Below, piece by piece: positions 47,750 to 58,083 of a DNA stretch of 64,000 nucleotides. The DNA lies in NCBI GenBank assembly GCA_023525975.1, contig CM042044.1, positions 12,572,501 to 12,636,500 on the forward strand. The letters are read 5' to 3'. Made by a program: the position numbers and the translations under genes. A model generated the notes under the pieces. It was given only the letters and a program-made list of their open reading frames with translations, did no database searches and had not been told where the DNA came from. The number at the start of each line of letters is the position of its first letter. The first letter of the stretch is position 1. Origin of the DNA: Smallanthus sonchifolius. Taxonomy: Eukaryota; Streptophyta; Magnoliopsida; Asterales; Asteraceae.

Positions 47750-47825
47750 GTTGCCAAAGGGAATCGAACCCGGGTCCTCTCTCTAACAGCAAACAACTTA
47801 ACCAGTCCCACCCGCTAGGGTAATC
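47750..47825 (-). other. tRNA-like segment with B box in solo LTR A copy 2
   Basis: The minus strand carries CTGGTTAAGTTGTTTGCTG and GGGTTCGATTCCC. It is at the same place as the segment at 19197 in copy 1. Confidence 0.5.
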
Positions 47826-48894
47826 GCAACAGAGGCCTGATCAAAAAGGTTTTAATCTAACCGTCCCCTGTGTTCTCCCCCCCCTCTTGCGAAGCCGAAC
47901 CCCAAACTAGTCCCAATATCTCGAATTCGATCACGATTGCCCAAGAGATCAAAGGGGTTTTGTCCATCAGTGTAATGCGAACTTGTGGGTGGATTTAATT
48001 GCAAAACCATTAAGTTTAGCATAAGTTAATTTCTGTTTTAGAAACCGATAATCCTAGGTTTGATCAAGAATCAAATTGACTAAATCTTATAATGTTAGGG
48101 GTTGGATTCATGGGGCTTTCGATGAGTGAGAGATTTCGATTCTATGCATGTAATTTAATTTGATTTAGGTTGGGTCTAGGTTATCGTTTGATTAAACCCA
48201 TATGTGTGATGAACCCTAGAATTAGTTCATCACTAAATCGATGTTATATGATCGAACTAACATAAGACTTTTGCTCAATCGATGAAAAAGAAACAAAGGG
48301 AATGATTTATTGTCAGAATTGAGTTCAAATCGATGGAGATCGACTAAATCTCAGTCACGGCTGCGTGGCTTGGTTACTAGCGACCCCGGCTGCTTCTCCG
48401 ATCAGATTAGCGTGTGCAAAAGACTCAGATGAGTTCGTTTGAGGTGTGCAGATGGTTTTCACATGAATTGGTAATCGAAGTTTGTTGAATTCGATTGATT
48501 AAGCATTGAGTTCGATGGTTACGACTTTGTTAGTCATAAATTGGGTTTAATTCGCTCAATGATGATGATTAACTCGATGGTTATGGCCGTTAATGCCTCA
48601 AACATGCGATTTCAATTACAAATCCCGACATAATTTCGATTATGAATTCAAATTGAGATCACATGCTACGGGTTTGACTCCCTGAAGTCAACATAACCCA
48701 AGAATTGTGATTTTGACTTTTAAAAGTCAAGAGAATCGATTTTGGGATAATTGCAGAACTAGTCCCTGCTGTTTCAAGTGAATTAGGGTTTGAGAATGGC
48801 AGAAATAGTCCCTGAGGTTTGTAACTGAGTTAACGGGGTTAAAAGATAACGGATTTGTGCTAACGAAGTTAACGTAAAAGGGTCGGATGTCACA

Positions 48895-49307
48895 TTAAAC
48901 GTCCTAAAACAAGTGTTACTAAGAAATACCCCCCTCGACCCAAAGTGGAAGAGGGTGGCTAGGATAAAAGTGTTGTGCTTTACAAGTCAGAAGTGAAGAA
49001 TGTGATAAGTGAGGAAGTAGAGGCAGCAAACCCCAAGTGTGGGGAGGTTAGAAGTCAAGTGGAAAAGCCACCATGGGAACCTCATGTGGAAAGTGGAAAT
49101 AATCACACCAGATATGGAGCAGGATCATCAAGGGCAACAAGGGGGTCAAAGAAACCTTCTAAATTCTTCAAGAACTCATATGAAACATGTGATCCTTGGG
49201 TGCTGAAAGATGAAGAAGCAATGCAGAACTTGAACCTGAACGGGAATGACTACCGAAGGGCATGTGCAAAAGCATTTGGAAAGGAGTTCGTGTTCCAACC
49301 ACCATAA
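48895..49307 (+). pseudogene. C-terminal tail of the Athila-like gag-protease ORF
   Basis: Once solo LTR A and one TTAAA are ignored, the frame runs on as KRPKTSVTKKYPPRPKVEEG, one TAG near 48960, and then 48975-49307, ending KAFGKEFVFQPP and a stop. It is hydrophilic and Lys/Glu/Asn-rich. I recognise no reverse transcriptase, RNase H or integrase motif. The stop is followed by the untranslated region that normally follows Athila pol, so the enzyme domains are missing from the interior, not from the end. Confidence 0.7.
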
Positions 49308-49897
49308 CCATAATGAGGTACAATGCGTCCGACTGAAGACGTTAAACTTAGCGCTACTAGGAGGCAACCTAAGGTTAGTTAACTTTAATTTCCTGTCTAG
49401 TTAAATGAACGTTATGGGTGTGTTCTCTAGAAACCCTCATGAGACTAAACTCGTCCACTCGGGCTACCGAGGGGTTTAAAAGGCTTGTTGCATATGCTAA
49501 ATGCATCCGTGATTCCTACGAAAGTGAGTTAGGTTGTCATTTCGTTTTCTAGTTAATTGTATGCAATTGGCCAAGTGTGGGGACGTCTCTAGGGAGATTA
49601 TGGTTGGATTGAGTGTGATTGAGGGCAATACACAAACCCGTGGGGGGGGAGGATGCCGTTGTAGAGTTTGTACAAAATTTTGAGTTTTTCGGTATAGTTT
49701 TGTGTTTTTTAAGTTTTTGCAGGGTTTCGTTGCAATTTGGGTGTTAAAAACCACAAGGAAAGACATTCCAGGTATGTGTGCATATAATCTAAGTGTTGGA
49801 ATGAGTTTTTGAAAAGTTTGAAAAAATTGAGTTTAAAAGGTGAAAAATTTTCTAAGGCAAAATTTAAAAAAATTTCGTATCTTTCTGTCAAGGACCA

Positions 49898-50102
49898 CTC
49901 TTCACGGTACGCGAAGAGTTGGTGGCCCATCTTCACGACACGTGAAAGACAAATGAGGGGCCAGACTGATTTTTGTCCCTCGCTATTCACGAGAGATTTC
50001 TCCCTGGTTTTCGCGACACGTGAATAATGCAATGAAAACCCGGACGACCAATGGGTCCTCGCGCCACGCGAGGAATTCCCCTCTGGTTTTCGCGGTACGC
50101 GA
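49898..50102. repeat. CG-NNN-CG hairpin cluster in the Athila-like 3' region
   Basis: CTCTTCACG/CGCGAAGAG, loop GTA (49898-49918, one mismatch); TTCACG/CGTGAA, loop ACA (about 49932-49946); CTCG/CGAG (about 49979-49994); TTCGCG/CGTGAA, loop ACA (50010-50024); TCCTCGCG/CGCGAGGA, loop CCA (50056-50074, perfect 8 bp); TCGCG/CGCGA, loop GTA (50090-50102). Confidence 0.88.
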
Positions 50103-50460
50103 GACCCCCCTGAAACCCAAATTTTTTTTATTTTTTTATTTTATTATTTGAGTCGTTCGTGTCCGTCGGGTCTTTTATTTTTCTTTGAGTCATTCTATTG
50201 AGTCGATATGAAGCTTGTGGGTTTGTTTCAAGCTTATTTTGTAGGTGTGGATTAAAAATTTCCCGTACTCAATCTACATTCAGGGGACGATACTCCAACT
50301 TTTGCTTAATTCTTTTGTACAAGGCAACCCGCTTGTATCTGTGGAGCACAATCGCGAATGAAATGCTATACGATCGTCTTTCCAGCTAAGTTTTAATATT
50401 TTTGTATTTTGTTTCGTTTTTTAGTCGCTCTTCCTACATTGAGGACAATTTAGAGTTTAA

Positions 50461-50476
50461 GTGTGGGGAGGAGAGA
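50461..50476 (+). promoter_or_regulatory. Polypurine tract of the Athila-like element
   Basis: GTGTGGGGAGGAGAGA follows CATTGAGGACAATTTAGAG, the usual Athila arrangement shortly before the 3' LTR. The LTR itself does not follow within the 100 bp before the next element. Confidence 0.65.
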
Positions 50477-51247
50477 TCTTGTCCAGGTCTAGTTTGAGTC
50501 TTTTGTTTGAGTGAGTTTTGAGTCGTAAAAACACAACAAAATTTAAAATTTTTGAAAAATGTCTTTGGATTAGAATGTGACAACCCCTAATTTCAGGTCA
50601 ACATCTTAAAATCCTATTTCCATGCATTACTAGTCAATAACCATCATTAGGACTCAGTTAAATGAAAATTAGGTCGTCATACAATGTGCACAACAATTTT
50701 GTAGAACATTCTTGTGCATAAGAGAAAATAAACAAACATTGGTGATGAATGACACACTTTGGTCAAACAGCAAGTCAAACATATTCATTTTATATTAAAC
50801 ACATGGATACAATTTCTATTTTTGTATTTACGAACATTTTATTTCTTTAACATAATATATATACATGTATACATAAATCTTTCTGCTCACATTGTTCATG
50901 CGCACATGCCATTCCTAATAAAACTACCTAAGTATTATTTTATATAAATTTAAACTTATAAAACCATTATTTATTTCTAAGAACTAAATATTTTATAAAA
51001 ATCAAGACTATGCAATACAATTTTAATAACTAACAACATTTTATAAAAACTCTATATAAAAGACTTTAATTTTTATAAAAGCATTTATAAAAGTCTTCAA
51101 AAGATGTAAAAGAATTTTTATAAAAAAAATAGACAAGACATCACCCACATCTTACTCCACCTCCCACACCCCTTTTCTTTCATCCACTTACACACACAAA
51201 CACACCATGATTTCTTAAATATTTTAATAAGAAAACCATGCCCAATT

Positions 51248-53379
51248 TGTAAGGCCCCATTCCCGGGTGACCTCACTTGTTGGATTTACTCATAAACATA
51301 GTCATAAATACTGAACTTAAATTTAAAACATTCATCATTCAATTACATAATCAAAACAGCGGAAGTCTTTACGAATAAAACATAACATATTCTTAACAAA
51401 CAAAAGTGGGATGTCAGTCTTGTGCCGGGTAACCTTCACGCCATCGCACGACCTTTTCTTCCTTTACCTGAAATGTATACTAAAGTCAGCTAACGCTGGT
51501 GAGTTCTAGTTTAATGCGTTTAGATATAAACATTCTTTTCTTTACTTCATAGGTAAACATTATTATAAAGTCATTCATATAAATACGTATTCATAACTTT
51601 TGCTTTTCTTTCATCTTTCTTTTCTTTATTAATGTGATTACATATATATATATATGCGTTCACCCTTTTTCTTTCACTTTTCTTACCATTCTTTCTTTAT
51701 CTTTCTTACGTGATTACATAGATATGCATTCACCTTTACTTTCTTTACCATTTATTGGTCATACACATAAGGGTGATCAACCCATCTTACGGTACGTATA
51801 TCACAAAGACATACGCCCTCGAGCTACCGTCGTAGCCCTTTTACTCGTCCGGTCCTAGAAACCGTCCGCCTTAACTTTGGTCCGGCCAACCTTCGGCCGT
51901 CCTTCTTTACCGTCCTACCGTCGTAGTCCGTCATATTCGCCCGTCTGCCCTAAGGCATCCGTTTCCCACTTGAACTAATTATGCAGCCGAATATTGATTT
52001 AGCGTCTTACTCCACCGTAGTGGCCTTTATTTAGTCTACCTTTCTAGACTTCCTTCTCTAGCTGCATAATAGTCAGGTGGTCGTCCGTCTACCGTAGTAG
52101 CCGTTAGCTTCGTTTCCGTCCATAACGTATACTTACCTTCTTAGCATGCAATATATATTTATAAAGCAAGATTTCATTTATTTACGTTATACCATTCATT
52201 CACTAATTCTTTGTAAACATACGTGTCGTTCTTTGTTCATAATTCATTATTCACTTTCATATGTATCTACACATATACCTTAATATATCACGTATGATCA
52301 CATTGACATTCATTTCATTTATTCATTTAGTGTATACATTTCAGCCCCAAAACATTTATAAATCATTTGCACATAACTTAGAAGGGGGCACATAGAACTC
52401 ACCTGATGAGTAGTTTCCGAATTACACTTAGCTGGCTACAGAGCGTCACTAGTGTTACTCACGATCTGTATAATAAAGTCATACTCATAAGGTCGTGCTC
52501 CTAGATGGCATTAGATATTACTATACTTGATCTTAGTAGTTTCGGGAGGTGGGTCGCATCGAAACTATGGTAGTTTCGAGCTATGGTCTTACACTCGAAA
52601 CTAGGTAGTTTCGAGTCATAATCCTTCTATCGAAACTAGGTAGTTTCGAGTCATGAGATCCTATCGAAACTATGGTAGTTTCGAGTCATTAACTTATGAA
52701 AAATCTTAGTTTAGGTTCAAGGTGACACTCGAAACTAGGTAGTTTCGAGTCCTGAGTTCCTATCGAAACTATAGTAGTTTCGAGTCATTGGCTGCTATCG
52801 AAACTAGATAGTTTCGAGTCAAACATGACTATCGAAACTAGAGTAGTTTCGACGGGTCTGTATGTATCGAAACTATAGTTTCGAGTCATGGGTCTGCATC
52901 TTCCCTGACCAGAACCTTGCTCCAGCCAACTTATTTCCAATCGATTAAACCTTGAGCATTTTACGTTAAACACCTTCCTTTGTCGTTCTTGAGTTCAAAT
53001 ACGTGATTTGTTTCAAGTTTCATATGCAAAAATCGTATCTTTATTTGATTTAAACCCGAGACATGCAAAGACTCATAATCAGAGGCGATGCTTACCTCAA
53101 CAGGCCCGATTTCTGTTGCTATGCGTTGAAATGGTGGAGTCGGATGATTCCCGAGCCCTTGAGCCTTCTCCTTGCGGTTTTCTTCACAAGCCGATCGCTC
53201 TCTCTCTCTCTCTCTCTAGTATTCTTGCGCAGGAAGATGAAATGAGAGGGGTTTGGGTTGAAGCTGCTGTTTTGTAATGGGGTTTCCCCCTTTTCTTTTC
53301 GGCCCATGGGCCGAAATTTTGGCCAAGCCCACTTTATTTCCCTTTTCTATTTGTCTTGTCATTATTTGGGATGTTACAC
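51248..53379 (-). mobile_element. Solo LTR, family B, target duplication CAATT
   Basis: It begins TGTAAGGCCCCATTCCCGGG and ends TTGGGATGTTACA. CAATT occurs at 51243-51247 and 53380-53384, and the uninterrupted site is visible in the 3' LTR at 61284-61288. The order of blocks matches, in reverse, the older copy at 16620-21449. It is 2132 bp without a coding domain. Being inside an LTR only about 0.3 percent diverged from its partner, it must be recent. Confidence 0.95.
52559..52884. repeat. Nine TCGAAACTA/TAGTTTCGA palindromes in solo LTR B
   Basis: Nine copies of CGAAACTA, a 0-3-base loop (TGG, GG, TA, GA, GAG or none), TAGTTTCG, spaced about 33-55 bp. Intervening text (AGTCATGAG, AGTCATTGG and so on) is less conserved. 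All nine keep complementary arms. Confidence 0.93.
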
Positions 53380-53388
53380 AATTCTCCT

Positions 53389-53396
53389 ATAAATAG
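53389..53396 (+). promoter_or_regulatory. TATA box of the young element's 5' LTR
   Basis: TATAAATA, followed by GAAGCC and a pyrimidine-rich leader. It lies 9 bases after the solo LTR B, which therefore separates it from the rest of U3. The intact arrangement is at 61293-61300. Confidence 0.75.
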
Positions 53397-55788
53397 AAGC
53401 CTTCATCCACCATTTTCACTTGCACCAAACAAATCACTCTCAAACTCTCTCATTTTCTCTCTCAAATTTTGGGCAAAATAGTGCAAGAACAAAGTCCCAA
53501 CTTTGAAGTTCTTGATTTGTAAGTTTCTTACTTTCTTCTTTCTAGATCTTGATTTTGATAACAAAAAGGTTTATGGGTAGTATGACACCATCATATGCTT
53601 CATAGTGTATGTAAACAAGTGGTGATCTATGGCTAAGGCCAAACCATAAACATACCTTCAACATTCAAGAACTAGTCCATTTACTTTATATTATTACTTT
53701 ACATACAATTGTGCTTTCATTTTTCTTTCTCCTAACACCTACTAACTCGTTAGATTACTTTTATTTACACTTTATATCATATATTTACAAGGTTGGATGA
53801 GTTAAATAAAGTTGAAATGACCATATGCAACCTAAAAATAAACTTTCACCGTTAAAACGTCGATTTTGGACATAAAACATGAATTTTACTTAATGATCAC
53901 CAAAAATTCCCATATTTTTTTCTGTAGCTCCTATATAATATAAAAAGCTTCCATATTAAATTTCATGATTTATGGAGCTCGGGAACTATATCTATAAAAT
54001 AAATCTTGTAAAAACAAACGTCGTTTTTATACTTAAACTTTTCATAAAAATATAATACTTTTACCATATGATTTACTGGTCATGAAGAGTTCAAAAAATA
54101 ATAATCATAATTTTTGGACTTGTCTAGCTATCCTTTCTAATTTTGGCTATTGTAAATAACTTTTGGAAAAATACTTAACTATTTCAAAAACCTCCCCAAA
54201 ATTTACAAAATGTTTTTGAGATCATATAAAGCTTAAAAAATAAATTTCATAACTTTTGGAGATGTCTAGATATACTTTTTCATTTTTGGTTATTTTACGA
54301 TAACCGAATGGAGAAACCTTACTTCAACTCTCCAGTAAATTCTGGAAAAATTCCAGAATCTTTTATAAATATTAAAGAGTCTACTGACAGAATTTCATAA
54401 AGTTTGGATTTGGACAGCTATACTTTCGAAATTATGGCTTATTTTAAGGTTTTACGACCTAATTAGATAATAAAAACATCTTTAAACACTAACTCTTGAC
54501 TCGACCAACTTTTGAAAGTCTTCTTATATTTAATATAAGGTAAGATGAGTCATCATAACACTAATTTATCAAGATTCATGACCATATTATTATTTTTAAG
54601 TTTAATACACCGCAAAACGTCGTAAATCGACTAATTTTTAAAGTTAAGCTTGTTTGAGTTTATTTAAGGAGTTCAAAACCTTATAAACCTAAATTTTAAA
54701 CTTCTGACTTTGAAGTTATAATTTACCAAGTTCGGTCCCTTGAAAGTCCTAAACACTTATACGGGTCACACGATTTCAAAACATGATTTTTAACAATATA
54801 AGTGGTATTTTAACGCATGTGTAAACTTTCGCTTTATTCTCATCCCTCCAACTTAAACTTAAACATCAAACAAGTGTTCGACAAAGATTTTCATAAACAT
54901 TTAAAGTTAACAAAATCTTTTTAAGCAATTCATCACCATTGTCTCTCGTACTAGAAATTACGAGTCTAAACATGCATAACACGTTAGGATTGTTCCGTAA
55001 TCCTCAATAGCATTTAATTACATCGTAGGACTCAAGTAGGAACATCCGGTTGCAACAATTCGTGCACATATTTTGTTGGAATTGACGTAGCTTCAGACTA
55101 CCAATCAGTGAGTTCTCGCGGCCCCTTTTTACTTATTTATTTCGGGGGAAAAACATGCTTTTATCATTTATTTTACACATGTGTCATTATTTAGGAATAA
55201 ATTTACATGAGTTAAGCATATTATCACTAAAGTCCCCTTATTTTACACAACTATTTAGCTTGGAATTAAGCCGTGGAATATATGAATAGATCTATTTGGG
55301 TTGACACCCCCATTCATGGTTGGTCGCGCCAACTTTGACTATCATGTCTTGTGAATGTATATTATCCATTTCATTTTAGATGTTTTGTGATAAGGCATCT
55401 GTAGGGGCGAACAAGGAAGTCAAGGTTTGGTTGTGGGCTCATTGTAATTATGTCCTGTTTGTGTGTAAAATATGCAATTATATATATTTGTGCCTCAAAC
55501 CTGCGAGCTCACCAACTATTTTAGTTGACGTTTTCAAGCATGTTTTTCAGGAAATGAACAAGCATGATGGAAACCTTTCTAGGAATTTTAATTGAAGACT
55601 TTTGTTGTTGTCTTTTTATTATCTTGTTAAATTTGTATTCTGAAGAATTATGTAGCCGCCTCTAGGCTTTAAACGTTGTAGTCGTATTTTGGTGATGTTA
55701 TGAAAGTAATTAAGTATTTCTATATAAGCAATGTTGTTATGGTTCCTTTTCAGTCGCGCCTCGTGTTTCCGCTTTAGCCGGGTGTGAC
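53397..55788. other. R/U5-side of the 5' LTR, non-coding
   Basis: No gene. ORFs such as 55380-55595 recur at 63285-63500 in the 3' LTR and are LTR sequence. It is AT-rich with a GGCCCC(T)n block at about 55121. Confidence 0.8.
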
Positions 55789-55793
55789 AGATT

Positions 55794-55805
55794 TGGTATC
55801 AGAGC
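55794..55805 (+). promoter_or_regulatory. Primer binding site, initiator tRNA-Met type
   Basis: TGGTATCAGAGC, four bases after the LTR end, is complementary to the 3' end of plant initiator tRNA-Met. This is standard for chromoviruses. Confidence 0.95.
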
Positions 55806-55998
55806 GCATTGGTTATAGAGAATTAGGATTCCCTAGTGGTACCTAGACTATAACCTTAGATCCGACTACTTGAACCTTAGAACTTAGACACACTGCATGA
55901 CATACTTTCATGACTACAACATGAGCATCATCATCATCATCATTTTAGAAACCTTTTAGTATGCATTGCCCTTTGACATGTGGTATTTATTATAGAAA

Positions 55999-58083
55999 AT
56001 GCCACCACGAAGAGCAACGCGACGTACAGCTGCCGAAACAGAAAACAACGCAACGAACAACGCGGCTGTTAGCCGAAACGAGATTGCTCAAATTGTTGCT
56101 GATCAAATTGCTGCTGCTATACCGAACATTGTCGCTCAACTCACTCCAAATGGAAACTCTGGAATTAATGGTGGTACGAACGGAAATGACAGAACTAATG
56201 GAGCAGCGGATACAAATGGAACTGAAGGAAACAATGGAACTATCGGAGGTACTGGCAACGGGACCAACGGTACTGAGGGAACTACTGAAGGGAAGAGAGG
56301 CTGTTCGTATAAGTCATTCATGGCTTGCAAACCTCTTGACTATTATGGCACTGAAGGAGCCGTCGGTATCCTACGATGGATTGAGAAGATGGAATCTGTC
56401 ATAGACATCAGTGAATGTCCAGACAACTGCATAGTCAAATATGCCACCTGCTCACTTCAAGATAAGGCATTAACTTGGTGGAATGCTGAGGTACAGACCA
56501 AAGGAAGAGAGGTCATCAGTCAATTAACCTGGGGACAGCTGAAGGAGATGTTGATTAAGAAGTTTTGTCCCACTAATGCAATTCAAAAGATCGAGGAAGA
56601 ATTCTGGCACATATCAATGAATGGAGCTGAACACTTGGAGTATACCAACCGATTCCACGAGATGGCAAGGCTGGTACCACACTTGGTTACGCCGGAACCA
56701 AAACGTATCGAACGATACATCTGGGGGCTAGCTCCTCAGATTCGCGGCATGACCAAATCAGCAAACCCTGCCACTCTCGATGAGGCAGTTGAATTGTCTG
56801 GAAGTTTGACCGATGAGATGGTTCGCACTGGAGTACTGGCACCTGCCGGTTCTGGTGAAAAGAGAAAATGGAATAATAATTTTGCAAAGAAGTCGGGTAA
56901 TTGGTCGAACAAGAAGCAGAACACTGTGAAGAATTATGTGGCGAATGTTAAGGAAAAAGGGCATTATCAAGGACCGTTGCGCAAATGTAACAAGTGCAAC
57001 TTCCACCATAATGGAGCCTGTAACACCCTTGTGTGCGGCAAATGTAAGAAGGCGGGGCACTTAGCGAGGAACTGCCAGACCAAGGTCGCACAATTGGCAT
57101 GCTATGAATGTGGAAGTACGGAGCATCTGAGGAACACCTGCCCTAAGCTGAACAAGAACCAGAATGCTAATGCTAATGCAAACCCAGCTCGGGGTAGAGC
57201 ATTCGTGATCGGAGCAGGGGATGCCCGTCAAGACCCCAACATCGTTACGGGTACGTTCCTAGTTAATGATCAATATGCTTCTATACTTTTTGACACGGGT
57301 GCTGATAGGAGTTTTGTTTCAACTGAGTTTAGACCGCTAATTGGTATAAAATCAAATAAGTTGAACACTAACTATAGCATAGAACTGGCTGATGGAAAGT
57401 TAATTAAAACTAGCGAAATAATTCAAGGATGTACCTTGAGTTTAGGAGGCCATCATTTTAGTATAGACCTATTACCGGTAGAACTTGGAAGTTTCGATAT
57501 AGTGGTTGGAATGGATTGGTTGTCGAAGAATCGAGCAGAGATCATATGTTTTGATAAAATAGTTCGAATACCACTTCCTTGTGGAGAAACACTCATGATC
57601 CAAGGTGAAAGAAGTGGAATACACCTGAAGATGATAACATGCATGAAGGCCCGGAAGTATTTGAAGAAAGGGTACCATGCAATCTTAGCCCATGTACTAG
57701 AAAAGAAGCCCAAGGAGAAGCGTATCCAAGATATTCCGACTGTCCAAGATTATCCAAAAGTCTTTCCCAAAGACTTGCCCGGACTCCCACCTCCACGACA
57801 AGTTGAATTTCGAATCGATCTAGTTCCAGGAGCGGCGCCTGTCGCACGATCACCTTATAGATTGGCGCCATCAGAGATGCAGGAGTTATCCAACCAGTTA
57901 CAAGAGCTTTTGGAAAAAGGTTTTATAAGACCGAGTTTCTCACCCTGGGGAGCTCCGGTCTTGTTCGTTAAAAAGAAGGACGGAACCTTTAGGATGTGTA
58001 TCGATTATCGGGAATTGAACAAGCTAACAATCAAGAACCGATATCCACTTCCTAGAATAGATGATCTATTCGATCAGCTATAA
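55999..58083 (+). CDS. gag, protease and start of reverse transcriptase, ending at a premature stop
   Basis: The start MPPRRATRRTAAETENN follows the primer site by about 190 bp. Residues 1-110 are Asn/Gly/Thr-rich. The gag domain is at about 110-275 (LQDKALTWWNAEVQTKGREV; WGLAPQIRGMTKSANP). Zinc knuckles: CGKCKKAGHLARNC (346-359) and CYECGSTEHLRNTC (368-381), with an atypical CNKCNFHHNGAC before them. The protease has LFDTGADRS with the active Asp at 432. The reverse transcriptase opens near 590 (LPPPRQVEFRIDLVPGAAPV) and reaches FRMCIDYRELNKL. TAA at 58081-58083 falls in the conserved L-Q-G-S stretch, so a CAA to TAA change is likely. The same frame continues afterwards. Without the stop the protein would be a standard chromovirus polyprotein. 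Confidence 0.95.
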   Translation: MPPRRATRRTAAETENNATNNAAVSRNEIAQIVADQIAAAIPNIVAQLTPNGNSGINGGTNGNDRTNGAADTNGTEGNNGTIGGTGNGTNGTEGTTEGKRGCSYKSFMACKPLDYYGTEGAVGILRWIEKMESVIDISECPDNCIVKYATCSLQDKALTWWNAEVQTKGREVISQLTWGQLKEMLIKKFCPTNAIQKIEEEFWHISMNGAEHLEYTNRFHEMARLVPHLVTPEPKRIERYIWGLAPQIRGMTKSANPATLDEAVELSGSLTDEMVRTGVLAPAGSGEKRKWNNNFAKKSGNWSNKKQNTVKNYVANVKEKGHYQGPLRKCNKCNFHHNGACNTLVCGKCKKAGHLARNCQTKVAQLACYECGSTEHLRNTCPKLNKNQNANANANPARGRAFVIGAGDARQDPNIVTGTFLVNDQYASILFDTGADRSFVSTEFRPLIGIKSNKLNTNYSIELADGKLIKTSEIIQGCTLSLGGHHFSIDLLPVELGSFDIVVGMDWLSKNRAEIICFDKIVRIPLPCGETLMIQGERSGIHLKMITCMKARKYLKKGYHAILAHVLEKKPKEKRIQDIPTVQDYPKVFPKDLPGLPPPRQVEFRIDLVPGAAPVARSPYRLAPSEMQELSNQLQELLEKGFIRPSFSPWGAPVLFVKKKDGTFRMCIDYRELNKLTIKNRYPLPRIDDLFDQL

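Larger units (their letters stand above)
46231..48894 (-). mobile_element. Solo LTR, family A (copy 2), target duplication TTAAA
   Basis: It begins TGTCACACCCCAAATTCC and ends GTCGGATGTCACA. TTAAA flanks it at 46226-46230 and 48895-48899. It is 2664 bp against 2741 bp for copy 1. It interrupts the gag-protease ORF, so it arrived later than the Athila-like element. It has no coding region of its own. Confidence 0.94.
42547..50575 (+). mobile_element. Athila-like Ty3/gypsy element with gag and protease only, right end displaced
   Basis: It consists of a 5' LTR (42547-43625), a tRNA-Asp-type primer site, a gag-protease-tail ORF (about 43696-49307), and an Athila-style untranslated region with GCGCTACTAGGAGGCAACC (about 49350-49369) and a polypurine tract near 50461. 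Reverse transcriptase, RNase H and integrase are absent. A solo LTR A (46231-48894) interrupts it. The young element begins at 50576, so the 3' LTR is not in this window. Being gag-only, it would need enzymes from an autonomous Athila (TR-GAG-like design). Confidence 0.8.
50576..55789 (+). repeat. 5' LTR of the young element, interrupted by solo LTR B
   Basis: It starts TGTGACAACCCCTAATTTC and ends GCCGGGTGTGACA. The solo LTR B at 51248-53379 splits it. Near the 3' end are the blocks CGAGCTCACCAAC and GCATGTTTTTCAGG (about 55503-55553) shared with other LTR families. Confidence 0.95.

Noticed and set aside
52559..52884. CRISPR-like array of palindromic repeats
   Set aside because: Repeats are irregularly spaced, vary in the loop, have no uniform spacers and lie inside a plant LTR with target duplications. 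There are no cas-like genes.
55380..55595. 71-codon ORF, repeated at 63285-63500
   Set aside because: It is LTR sequence present in both LTRs. It has no homology and its frame is explained by chance.
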